Below are positions 1-11,257 of a DNA stretch of 64,000 nucleotides, in pieces. The notes under the pieces are model-generated. The model did no database searches and was not told the DNA's origin. It saw nothing but the letters and a program-made list of their open reading frames with translations. Made by a program: the position numbers and the translations under genes. Location of the stretch: the NCBI GenBank assembly GCA_002335605.1, contig BEDY01000005.1, positions 992,001-1,056,000 on the forward strand, given 5' to 3'. This stretch comes from Prillingera fragicola (Eukaryota; Basidiomycota; Tremellomycetes; Trichosporonales; Trichosporonaceae). Each line of letters starts with the position of its first letter. The stretch's first letter is position 1.

Positions 1-1645
1 AGCCGTCAACAGAACCGCGGCAGCGGCGCAGACTAGACACTAGCCTCGGGACACTCTGCGGCAAAGCAGAAACGCCTCGGCGTATCACTGCCCCGGCGTA
101 ACGACACTCTGCACAACTCAAACCTCGATGTACACTACGCTCTCAGACTGATAGCGTGGGAGAATCCGAACGAGACCGAACCTGTTCACCGATCACCAGA
201 CTTAGGCCTTCTTCGTGGATTGGGGAGCTCCGGCATTGATGACAAGGCTAGAACAGAGCTAGCGACGCAGCGACATGCGGCGGACCAGGATCGTCCACTG
301 TACCTCTGTGGCGTGGCGTGGCGTGGCGTGGTGGCAAGTCAATCGTGCATGAGCCACTCTGACGCTGCCTGACGAGCTGCGGATGGCCAGAGACCATGCT
401 CTGGACGGTGCGACCGACACCGGTGTCTGTGACGAGAGTCGGTGACGGCAAGGCTGCTGAACGGGCCGCTAGGCTACCCATGGGTCTTGGGGGTCGTTGC
501 GATGTGCCGACGACTTGTGCAAGCCACTCTGTCCGGCGGAAGCTGGCTGCCGTTGGGCCTTCATTCGTACCTCTGGTCTGGCCTCTGGCCTCTCGGCACT
601 CGGAGACCTAGAGGTACCTAACAACCCGAGCGTCCTAGCGACAAGTCGAATGGCAAAGAAGCCTTGCCTGGCACTAGTCCTCGCGAATACGGCGTACACA
701 AATGGCATCTCTCAAGTTCCCTCCGGCGCTACTCGCCCCCACGAGCACTGTTAGCCTTGGTCTCGACATCGCAAAGGCCGCAACCTATGCCGCATGGATC
801 TTGCACGTGCATACCGACGCCACAGCCACAGCCGTATCCGCTCCCCCACAGTTCCGGTTCCGACTCGCTCTGCACTAGCAAAGGCGTGTCCCTCGTGCGT
901 TCACAGCGACTGACCGGGTGGCCGGGCCGGAGGGTCTTCGCATGTCGCCAAGCAGCTCCAACGCTGTTGACGCTGCAAACGTTGCGCGGCGAGGGGACGG
1001 AGCAATAGGGTGAGAAATGGCGCTAGTGAACAGGGTCAAACGAGATTGAAGACCTGGTTTCGTCACAAAGTCCTCTGAACGACATGTTCAGTTCAGTGGT
1101 CGTGGACGCACTGGGGTAGGATCCTCTTGCATGCGTGGACATTCAAGCGTTCAGTAGACGTATCGCGTACCCGGCAGGTGTGCCAAGGAGTCTGGCGCCA
1201 CGCCGAAGGGATTCCACAATGGTCGCTGCTGCTGCTGAGGCAAGAGTAGTGGATGTCAAAGGGACCGGTGCCTCGTACTAGCGCCAACCTGGTCCTGCCT
1301 TGATGTCCCAGAAAATAGCTCATCCTAGCTTGAACTGTATCCACCCGTGTCTTGTGCGAACAGAGCAGCCCCGACGAGGACGGCAGTCTTGTGCAGCAGC
1401 AGTTGGTATCCGAGCGAAGAACCGAGCGATCAGGTCAGGCTAGGTGGATAGTGTTTCCACTAGTAAAGGTCGAGGTCGACTAGGACGACGACGACGAGGA
1501 TGGCCAGGACGAGGGTGCCAAGCGTAGACTAGCGCCGTGACGCATGCACTCGATCTTCTTCAAGTCTTGCTCAACTTTGCATTGTCAGTTTTATACCATT
1601 GATTGCTTGTCCACAGCCCTCCGCACACTGCGACACCCACACCGC
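1..1645. other. Intergenic, no supported gene
   Basis: Only short overlapping frames of random composition occur here, and I could not link any of them across introns. A short GAC-type run lies near 1480-1500, just before the first supported gene. A TATA-like stretch (TTTTATACC) lies near 1590. Confidence 0.5.
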
Positions 1646-2364
1646 ATGCCCCCTCTCACACACATGAACAGGCCCGCCCGCGCACACGGCTTTGGCGACA
1701 GCACGCAGCCAGCCAGCAAGACGCCTGTGAGCATCGTCGTCGGCGTGCTCGTCGGCGCTGTCGCGCTCGTCATCATCATCAGTGTTATTGTCCTTTACCG
1801 CTGCCGCCGCGGTGGGCGGTTGCGGCCCCGTTCAATCAGTAGCAGCAAGGAGGACGAGCTGCAGGAAGGGTTCAAAGTCGGCGAGGGGAGCATGGGCCCT
1901 GGGTGGAGGAAGAGCTCGAGGCATGGCGACGGGGAGAGCAAGCGGAGCAGCCTCCAGCCGCCGCCATACGTCAAGGACGTCGAAAAGGACGCCGAGAGTG
2001 TGAGTAGTCCATTGCCGAGCTAGCCCGCTGACACGACTAGTCGCCAGATACGTCTCATGTCAGCGTCGTGCGGGCGCGCTCCTCTGGTGCATCGTCGGAC
2101 GCCGAGTCTGCGCGCGCGGCATCAGCAAAGGCCGCCTCGGCGCACAGCACTCGCCCATCGCCGGTGTCCTTGCACAGCCCAAAGTCTCCACCTCACGGCA
2201 TCGCCGCTAGCGACCTCTCCGACCCTCCGGCGACTGGCTCGGACGCTTGGGTCTCCCCGCCTCCTTTGCCGCAACCGCCCGCACAGGCTCACTTGGCTGC
2301 CAGTGACCACAACAACACTCCATACACTCTGCAGGGCAACCCGCCGCTGTACGCACCAACATGA
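1646..2364 (+). CDS. Single-pass membrane protein with PPxY motifs
   Basis: Two exons, 1646-1999 and 2041-2364, joined by a 41-nt intron (GTGAGT, GCTGAC branch, TAG) in phase 0, giving about 225 aa. The N-terminus is short and polar. It is followed by one long hydrophobic segment (VSIVVGVLVGAVALVIIISV, about residues 28-50), then an Arg-rich stop-transfer stretch and a Ser/Pro-rich cytoplasmic tail. The tail carries PPPY just before the intron and PPLY near the C-terminus, which are possible WW-domain (Rsp5/Nedd4) docking sites. The architecture recalls fungal MID2/SKG6-type proteins, but I see no catalytic domain. The start is uncertain: in-frame ATGs lie at 1544, 1646 and 1664, and an upstream signal-peptide exon cannot be excluded. 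It is probably paralogous to the next gene, since the PPPYV-acidic-intron order is shared. Confidence 0.6.
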
Positions 2365-3114
2365 CCCCATTCAACGACCCCCCGACGTCCCCTGTATGCT
2401 CTCTGCGAGAGACCAGCCGCTGCCATTTGTTTTTTAGATTCTGCGCTAGTGCATTTGTAACCTGTTCAACGTTTTTGTGTAGAAGTGCAGAGAACGAGAA
2501 GAGTTGGACATCCGGGATCACGGAAGACATGGGAGGGTGCCTGGAGAGTACGAACCCACAGCACAAGTGTCCATCTGCATTCTGCGGCAGTCGCCAGGCA
2601 AGAGACCACAGCCCCATGCATGCACGAGCGGGCAGCGGGCATCGACCCAGTACCTTTTCCATCCACCTATCCCACTGTCGCCGCAGAACTCTGACACGCT
2701 GGCTTGCGACGCGGCAAAGCAGCCGAGAGAGAGAGATGTCAACAGGCCCAGGCCCTACTCCAACCACAATACCGGTGTCGTTCCCGCTCACATGTTCGAC
2801 GACCTGACCCAAAGCATAGAGCATAAAGCACAAGGGAGCATTCATGCATGCACGCACGCACGTCCTGGCCCCGGTTGCGATGATGGCTGACACGCAAGGG
2901 TGCGGGGGAGTATGGGGGGTGGAGTTGGCTCTCACAGGTCAATGTCAACATGCATCATCATTACTTGTGCATTCTCATCATCAACCACAACACTCCCACT
3001 CACTGCCAGCGTCTGGTCACGCACCACTCTAACAGCACACTGAGCGGCCACGCAGCAGCGCTGCCCAGACGCCCTCACAGCCACCGCCTCACCGCTCTCC
3101 TCACCAACCCTACC
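2365..3114. other. Intergenic between two paralogous membrane proteins
   Basis: No supported gene. The opposite-strand frame across 2207-2935 has random-looking composition. Two ATGCATGC-type palindromes occur near 2617 and 2843. Confidence 0.5.
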
Positions 3115-4383
3115 ATGCCGGCGCTCGCCCCCCGACTCGTAGAGAGCACGGCAGGCAAAGCCGGCGCAGGCGTAGGCATAACCGCGGCCGTCCTCGCCGC
3201 GCTCATCCTCCTCATAGCCGGCGTGCGGCGCCTCGTCGGCGCAGCCTCAGTCCCAGCCATCCCGTACCCCTCCTTCGTCCCGCCCGCCGACCGGCCAACA
3301 ACAATAATAATGACCAGCTCGGGCCAAGCAATCACCGTCCCAGCACCAAGCGGCATCGTGCGCTCAGAGTCGGAGCAGTTCCGGACCGGCGCGGACGCCG
3401 CGCGCGCAGAAGTGCTTCGGCGGGCTGAGCGCCACAGCTATCGCCGCAGCGTGCAGCCGCCTACGCGCGGCAGGAGGGGGCGGAGGAGGGATCCCGAGGC
3501 TGGCGTCGCGCACCCCCCGCCGCCGTATGTGAGCGAGGCGGACGAGGATACAGAGTGGACGGTGAGTGTTTTGGGAAGCTGGTGATGGCTGGCAGCACCG
3601 ACTGGCGCCACGGTGGCGTTGTGGTTCGCAACTGCTGGTCGGCGCGCATGCGCGCAGCGTCGAGCTGCACCGTGCTCGCTGTCGGTGTTCGCTCTGCGCG
3701 ACACGTCGAGTCGCACACGCCGCACCGCATCCTGGGAACTTGCCGTGCAAGTCTCCGCCATCCCGACCAGTAATCTTCGACGTGAGCTAACACCACAGGT
3801 CCTGACCGTCTGCCAGCCCTCGCAGTCGTGCACGTCGAGCGACAGCGACCACTCGGACGCCGTCTCGACCATGTCCCCGGAACAGGCTCACATCCCATTA
3901 CCTGCCTCGCCGAGTACGACCTCGTTTGCGCCATCAGCAAGCTCCTCTCGCCTCCCCGCGCACCACCCATCCACCTCCAACCCCTCCCTCACCGCCCCCT
4001 CCCCAGCCCTACACCCCTCCCCCTCCCTCCGCTCTGTGCCCCTGGACCCAACGCCAGAACTCGACGACGAACCCACACCCCTCGACCTCGCGCCGACACG
4101 CACGCGCACCCGCTCAAGATCCCAGCCGCGCACCAGCCACTCGCGCACGCGCAGCGACCTCTCCACGGCAGCACTCTCCCGCTCCCCCTCCACGACCGGG
4201 TCGGCGGGCCGCCCCGGCGCACCGCGCAGGAGCTCCTCGACCGCAAGCCACATGAGCACCATCATCGCGCGGGACGGGTACGGCCGCGGCGTCAGCGTCG
4301 TCACCTCGCTCCCGCCTGCGGTCCTCGAGGGTATCCTCGCCGGCAAGGCGGTAGAGAAACCCGCCCCGGCGTATGTGCCGTGA
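3115..4383 (+). CDS. Single-pass membrane protein, paralogue of upstream gene
   Basis: Two exons, 3115-3561 and 3799-4383, with a 237-nt phase-0 intron (GTGAGT donor, CTAAC branch, CACAG acceptor), giving 343 aa. The start ATG has a good context (CTACCATGCC). Residues about 15-38 form one hydrophobic segment (VGITAAVLAALILLIAGV) followed by basic residues. The cytoplasmic part has a strongly basic patch (RGRRGRRRD), then PPPPY, then an acidic stretch ending at the intron. The upstream gene has the same order with the intron at the same place. The second exon is a long Ser/Thr/Pro-rich disordered tail ending PAPAYVP. There is no recognisable enzymatic domain, so the function is unknown. The PPPY site suggests a ubiquitin-ligase client or adaptor (inference). 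Confidence 0.65.
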
Positions 4384-5153
4384 GCGAGCGACTCGTACTG
4401 CATAGCCACTGCACTTGCATGCCTACACTTTTAATATCCAGCACGCCGTCCCGGCGACAAGGCGTTGTACCCATCCTCATTGACACAGTATTCCAGCTCT
4501 ATAATATATGCATTTTGCGTGCCATCGTTCGTGCCATGGTGTTCGCTGCTTGTTTCGCGCGGTTGGTCGTGGATGATGACGCCGCGACGCGTCGGAATGC
4601 TGACGGCATGGCACGTAGGCCAGGTCCGAGCAAGAGCAGTCACACACCGAACAGGGACACCACTGTTACACTCTCCACTGGAAGCACGTCCTCACATGAC
4701 AACGCACGCGACCGAGATTGTGCAGACGAAACGGATGAGTGCGACGCTGACATGCCGTAATGACGGTGTATGAGATTTATGGGCATGGAAATGAGCGGCG
4801 GTGAGTGGCACGGCCGTGTCGTACTGCTGTCGTATTGGTCCTAAGTGTGCGTTTTGTGCTGTTCGTGACAATTCGTGGACTGTGAGCTGTGGGTCCTGGA
4901 GGCAGGTTGTGGGCTGGGACTGTGGTGGCGATTGACCGTGGCCGCGAGGGGGTACGATGCCCCCGGCTTTGCTGTGGGAGCCGTACTTGGGTGCTCATTC
5001 ATGTGCGTACAGGTGTATGCGGTATTGCGCATGGGTTGAGTATCCATGCGACATAGTAGTAGGTTATACAAGACTACAAGGTCAATGCAGTACTGGACGA
5101 CTCCGGAAATCGGCCACACAGAGGCAAGATGATATCCGGTCGCACCGGCGGCA
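4384..5153. other. Convergent 3' intergenic region
   Basis: Lies between the 3' ends of a plus-strand and a minus-strand gene. It is more AT-rich than the flanks, with a TATAATATATGC stretch near 4500. I see no gene in it. Confidence 0.5.
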
Positions 5154-6718
5154 CTAAGCGCCAACGAGAGGTACAAACAGCGCCGTATCCAGCTCTCTGA
5201 GCATTCTAAACTCGTCCAGGCGCACAGAGGGACACTGCTTCTCTACCTCGGACACGACGTCCTTTAGCTGCGCTTTTACCCCGTCGGCAGCAGTTGCGTC
5301 CGCCTTGTCCGACCACTGCCGCTCCGAGATCTGCACCCAGGTGCGGGCGATAATGTCCAGCACCTGGCCGCGCCAGCGGGTCAGGCGTGCGGTGTCGCGC
5401 AGTATAGACAGGAGGACGAGAAGAGCCGAGAGGTTGGCTTTGAAGAGCGGCAGCGTAAACGGTGTTGGCGGGTATTGCAGGGGGTGTAGGAGGTTGGGAA
5501 CGATGCTCTGGTCTGTCAGGTTTGAACCCCGAAGGAACCCACCTTGAGCCACCGAATGATAGCCGTGCCCAGCACGCGAACCATGACCTCCAACTTTCCC
5601 GCGACGTCAATGAGAACCGCGGTCCCCTCCTCGCCGCTCGGAGCGTACGCCCATCCAGCGATCAGAGCATTCTCCATCACGTCCCCATACGCGTCAGAGC
5701 GCTTCTCGCCCTCCATTCCCTTGATCATGTCCAGGGCACAGGGCATGACGTGACCCATCGGCAGCCGCGGGTCGGCATGCAGCGACAGCGTATGCAGGAG
5801 ACTCTTGAGGAGCAGACTGTCCAGCCCCCGCCTCCGCAGGTCGTCTACGCTGACACTCTCCGCCCAGCCGGAGAGAACATACGCGCCTCGACCGCGCCAC
5901 GCAGGTTCCCAGTCGTCCATCATTGTGAGCGTAGGCGGCAGCAGCTGCCCTAGCCGCTGAAGCACTTGGGGCGCTTGGAGGAGCGTCGCAGCGTATCGGA
6001 CGAGGTTGTGGCAGCCCCAGCCTTGCTGCCCCTTCCAAGCCTGCGCGGGGCCTTCGTGCAGGTCGTCCATAGCCGCTGCGCCGCCTGCTGGGCGAATCCG
6101 GGCGCGGGACTCGGTGGAGAGCGAGGGATGCTGGGCTGCGAAGAGGGTGCGAGTCAGGGACAAGATGTGGTCTGCTAGGCGGAGGAGATCCTTAGTGCGT
6201 CCGACAATTCCTGGGACGTCAGTTGAGCAGGGGAGCCAGACTCACTGTCGACAATCTCGCACAGTTCCATTGACGTCCAGTCATCCTCGCCGTGCAGCCT
6301 CACAACAGTTGAAAGCACTTCGGCCTGCTGCTCAAATTCCAGCTCCGTCCATTCTGCCTTCTGAGTCTCGGCATCAATCTCGCGCAAGGTGCGCTCAGCA
6401 TGATCGCGGTAGAGTTCCAGTGCTTCCACCGCTGCCGTCAGTTTGACTTCAGGAGCTACACGCACGCTTGCTCTCGCCCATAAAGCTAGGCAGTAGATCC
6501 TCTGGAAGTGCAAGCTTGGCGGACAGAGCTGATAGGACCGAGGCGTACTCATTGGCGGATCCCGAGGCAGAGGTTGTCGCTGCTGGGATAGCAGGTGCTG
6601 CAGGAGGAGCTGGCGGCTCTGGTTCTGGCGTTGGCTCCTTGAGCGGCTCTTTTGGCGGTGATGACCTGTCGTAGAGATCTACAGGCTCGTCATCTGATAC
6701 CTCTTCGATGAGTCCCAT
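5154..6718 (-). CDS. TTI2: TELO2-interacting protein 2 (TTI2)-like
   Basis: Four exons on the minus strand: 6718-6466, 6431-6246, 6210-5543 and 5507-5154. The three introns are only 34, 35 and 35 nt, each with a CTGAC branch, and all phases agree, giving 486 aa. The N-terminus is acidic and Pro-rich (low complexity). The rest is helical, HEAT-like, and contains the Tti2-type signature LPPTLTMMDDWEPAWRGRG followed by leucine-rich helices. Tti2 is a subunit of the Tel2-Tti1-Tti2 (TTT) complex, an Hsp90 co-chaperone that stabilises PIKK kinases such as TOR, ATM/Tel1 and ATR/Mec1. The assignment rests on the DDxEPxxxxRG segment and overall architecture, so it is moderately firm. Confidence 0.65.
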
Positions 6719-7037
6719 TGTTGTTGAATGGAGAGAGTTGTCAACAATTTGTTCGACGTCATGGATGTTGCTCGATGTCGAACCGACGGGAGTATAATGT
6801 TAGTGGAAAGTGGAGGTCGACCACCACTTTACTCTGTACACTGGTCGCCTACTTGCACTGCTGCACGTCGTTGCACTCTTTCGCACTGCAGCAACACGCA
6901 TGGAGTCAATACGAACACGACCATCAAGCGGGCAGGACGGAATAGTCGTCACGGTAACTGTATGCATTGTATATGAATCGCCTGGTCTCTTGTATCTCAC
7001 CGCCCCCTCGTTCGCACTCCTCCTACTCCTGTTCTAC
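6719..7037. other. Intergenic, TTI2 upstream region
   Basis: A 319-nt gap between the TTI2-like start codon and the POM152 stop, both on the minus strand. It is more AT-rich than the genes and presumably holds the TTI2 promoter and the POM152 3' end. Confidence 0.45.
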
Positions 7038-10000
7038 TCACGCCTCACGCCCAGACAGTGGCGGGAAGCGACAGAAATTGTCACTGACACTAGTAACAGC
7101 ATACTCCCCCGGCGCGCTCGAGCTGATCGCATAGCTGTCGGCCCAGATATCCGTAATAGTCTGCGTCTCCATCACACGCGACTTGCCGCCCACAGTCTCG
7201 CTGCGCGTATAGGTAAAGCTGAATGGCGCTGTACCGCTAAACGACACGCTAAAGACAGCAGGGGCGTCGCCGACGCGGAGCGAATTGACGCCAGTCTGGA
7301 TCTTTGCCGACGGCAAGGGGTGGACGCGGCGGCGCAAGTCCGAGACGGTACGCTTACACTGGGCGCTACCCTGCCTGTCCTTGAGGGCGACAGACGTAAT
7401 CGCAAACTCGCCAGCGCGGTCGGCCTCACGCGAAAACTTTGCCGTGTTGGCAGTGACCTCGTACTGCTTGCCGACCCACTCGTACTCGACGAGCCAGGGG
7501 GCGCGGCCTTGCAAAAGGAAATCGATCGTGTCGCCCACGCAGCGGTCCTCGTCGTGTGAGAGGGGGACGACGCGGGCGGTCTCGACAACGTCCAGCGAGG
7601 TGGCGCGGACGTCGCCCGCCTCGACGGCCGAGGGGCAGCCACTGGCGTCGGCCACAGAGATGAGAGTGAGCTCGTACCGGCCAACCTCTGAAACAACAGT
7701 GTCGGGAACAGCCATGTTCCACTCGGGCTTGTCGAGCGTGAACGTGTGCTCACGCACGTCCGCCGACGCAGGGGCACGCACACCAATGGTGAGCTGGAAC
7801 GGCGCAACACCCAAAAGCTTGACGCGGGCGTCTGTCTTGAGCGGCGTATCGCGGCAGAGGACCAGCGTGTTGCCTTTCTCAATGGTAGCGCGAGGGCGCG
7901 CGTGCACTGAGTGCTTGAGCGTGAACGACACTGGCGTGGATGAGTAGTGCGCATCCTTGACCGAGGTAAAGGCATACTCGTACTGTCCAGGTGCAGTCGC
8001 GAGGTGCACAACTCCGACAGCCTGGGCACTCTTGAGGACATTGGTCTTGGCGTGCTTGCCCGGCTGCGTGTACTTGTACTCCAGCTGGAAGGGCGAGGCG
8101 CCAGTAAACTGCACTGAAACCGCGTCCTCATCACCAGCACAGAGACCCTGGTGTGTGTAGGTCTCGCCGCGGCGCGTGACACGGTCTGACTCGGAGATGA
8201 AGGCCTTGGGGCGGGCCTTGTAGTCGATCCCAAACGAGGCGTCGTCAACCTCGCCGCCGCAAAAGGCGTCCTTGACGCTCTGGAGGGCGTAGATGCCCTT
8301 CTCAGTGAGGCGAAGCTGGGGGTTGGACTGGCGGAACGAGATGGGCTTCTGTGCCTTGCCGTTGAGCGTGTAGACGACATCGTAGGGGGGCTTGCCGGTC
8401 AGGCGGAGTGGGACCTCTACAGTCTCGCCCTCAACGATAAGCGCATCCTCGGCCTTGCCGAAGCGGGCGGTGGGAGTGGCGCGATCGACATCAACCTCGA
8501 TGACGCGCGGAGGGAGACGCTTGACGCAACCGTTGCCATCCTCAACCGACACGAGCGTAACGACAAGCTTGCCCGATGCACCGGGAACGTTGAGGTCCTT
8601 GGGGACGGGCACATTAAGGCTCTGTTTGCCAGCCTTGATGGGGACAGTAAAGTTGGCCGAGCGGTGGTCGCGGGTGGTGCGGTAAGTAAGCTGGAGTGGC
8701 GCATTGCCCTTGACCTCGAGCTCGACGTCGACATTGTCACCCGAGCACGCGTGAAGGGTACGCTGAGTGGCACCACGAATGTCAACGCTCGCTGGGGGGT
8801 GGACGACCTGCTCGATCGGCTTTTGGTTGAGGGGCAGGTGGGTGTAGTGCGCGTCAGAGAGAGTGAGGAACTGGTATTGGTACTTGCCCTCTTTCTCGGG
8901 ACGCAGCTCAACCTGGCCGCCAGGCATGTCGAAGCGCTCACGACGCTCGACGGCGCGCTCGCCCTTGCGCTGCTCAGTCCAGTGCACGTGGAAGGGTGGT
9001 GTACCCGTAAACTCGAAAGTGATGGTGACACCGACGTCCATGGCGCACTCGTGCAGAGTCTGGACCTCCATCTCCGCACGGGGAGGAGGGACAAGCTGCA
9101 CCTGGCAGGTGCTTGGCTCGAGAACGGTACCAGGGCAGGCTCCGCCAACCTCGAGGAGCTTGAACAGGCCAGGCTCGTGGGTGGGCAGCTTCTTCTCAAT
9201 AGACGTGACAGCCTCGGTGTAGCGCTTTTCCTCGCCGTTGGCATTGATGAACGCGTACGTGACGGAAAGGTCCGAGTCGAGCTTGCCGTCGACGCGCAGA
9301 GGCACCGACTGTGTACCGTTGACGAGCAGCTGCAGAGGGCGAGGGCACGAGAACATGACGCTGCGGCGGTTGAGAACGTTGAACGACATTGAGCTTCCGC
9401 GTCCGCTGGGAGCATATGTGTTGCCAAGCGCGTCGACGACCGAGGTAAGCTGCACTATACTCTCTCCGGTCCGCTTATGGGCGATACGGAGGGGAACAAC
9501 GTGGGTGCGCGAGACGCGATCGCGGCGGAAGTAGTCGTCGTCCGAGGTACTGTCGTCGATACCCTCGACCACGCCGTGGTCGACAGTAACTCCTCCGAGG
9601 TTCGAGCGCCAAGCAACCTTGAGCGGGGCAACGCCACGGGCCTGGAACTGCAGGATCTCCTCAGCGCCGATACAGCGGTCCTGGGGCTTGGCCGACGGGT
9701 CGCGGTGGAGAACAACCTTCTTTCCCTCGTCCTCGTCGCCGACAAAGTCGCCGCCGGTGGGGCACTCGATGATGACGGCCTCGTGATGAGGGGCAATGTT
9801 GAAGCGGTCGCCGCGCTTGTCAAGCACCGACGAAAGAGTGATGATCGACGGCTCGGTAACGGTGAGGAACAGGAGCGACTCGGAGCCGCTGAGGTCGGGG
9901 GGAATAACAGAGAGCGACTCTGCGGGGCGTACGGAATGCAACCTTGCAATGTCAAGCTTCTTGTGCAGGCTCACGAGCTCGCCCATGCTCTGCTCCTCTT

Positions 10001-11058
10001 CGTCGTCGTCGTCGGTCAAGCGTGCCTGCCAGTTGACGGGGCGCTTGAGCTGCGACGCGGGCACACTACGGCGTACCTCCTTGCCGTGGCCATCAAGTGT
10101 GCGAGACGAGTAGGTGATAGACTCGGGGTTCGAGTTGTTGAACACGACGGGGATGAAGATTGGCTCGCGCGAGCCGGGTGGGAGACAGTAGGTGAGCGAC
10201 AGGGGGTTGAGGGTGGCCGTCGAGTAGGGCAGCAGACGGATAATGTGCATGCCTTCAATGTGGTCGGGCTCGCCAAACACCATTCGCTTGGTGACGTGCC
10301 ACATCCAGTAGGTCCAGCCCCAGAACAGGCCCTCCTCGCCGAGGTGGGTTGGGCCAAACAACAAGCTCGTTCCGGGGATCAAGCTAAACACGGCATGTGG
10401 CTGGGTCGTTAGCAATGCTCTGCCATCACTCCAGTCTCATTTGGGGCCCGCTACTCACGTCGGCAATCATGAGACAAACCGCATTCCAAACAGCAACAAC
10501 AACAGCAAGCACACCGAGCTGCAGCCCTCCAGGCGCAAGCCCAGTTATCCTGAGCAAGTTCAACGCCGCCAGCGCCGCAATCTCAGCAACGCCCCAGCCA
10601 AGCGCACTCCACGGCCCAGACAGGCGGGTGGCCGTCGCGTTGGAGCCGAGGAGAATGGGCGACAGCAGATCCCACACTTTGAGGGTTTCCACGAGCCCGA
10701 GCGTCCAGAGCACGAGACGGCGCTGCTCGTCGGGCGCGAGCCATGATGTGGGGATCACGGGCGGTGCGCCTGCCGGTGCTGCTGCTTGGGCGGGGGGTGC
10801 GGGTGCCGGCGTCGGGGTGGTGGCTGGCTTTGTATCTGTGGAAACCATGTTGGAGGAGGGAGTGTTGCGCGGACGGAGCGCGCTCGGCGTCGGTGTGCCT
10901 GGTGTGCCCGGGCTGCGGAGGGCGTTGGGGTTTAGAGGTGAGCCATGCCTTATTGGTGTCGAGGGCATGCTGCCTTGAGGGCAGAGATGTCTGGTGGGAG
11001 TGGGAGTGTTGGCAGGAGGTTGATGGTTGTTGTTCGTCTGATGGTGGCCAAAGTTCAT
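7038..11058 (-). CDS. POM152: Nucleoporin POM152
   Basis: Two exons, 11058-10459 and 10400-7038, with a 58-nt phase-0 intron (GTGAGT, GCTAAC branch), giving about 1320 aa. Yeast Pom152 is of similar size. The N-terminal 115 residues are Pro/Thr-rich and disordered. Hydrophobic helices follow around residues 150-200 and once more near the start of exon 2 (FWGWTYWMW). The rest is a lumenal array of repeated beta-sandwich units with recurring patterns such as G-x-APxxxxY-x-Y and CxGDxxxxxxxG. These are the Ig-like/cadherin-like repeats of Pom152, a membrane ring component of the nuclear pore. The very C-terminus is uncertain: the frame stops at TGA (7038) within a GTGAGGCGTGAGT context that could also be a splice donor. 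Confidence 0.9.
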
Positions 11059-11257
11059 GCATCAAAGGCGGAAGCAAATTTCACTTCACCCCCAGATCAC
11101 CAACCAAGGCAAGGGCAGAGAGCACGACGAGAACAGCAGCGACAAGCCTTGGGGATACAACTGCATTGGTAGTACGAGCAAAGGGGTATTCCTCCCAGCT
11201 TCAGATAACACAAAAGGTACACAAACGGACTGCCGTCTCTTCTTACACCCTAGGTGG

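Noticed and set aside
5508..5542. Minus-strand GGGGTTCAAACC resembling a tRNA B box
   Set aside because: It is the 35-nt intron of the TTI2-like gene, and no cloverleaf forms around it.
7172..8380. 402-residue minus-strand frame overlapping POM152
   Set aside because: It is an out-of-frame shadow of the POM152 repeats, rich in Ser/Arg. The Ig-like repeats are in the other frame.
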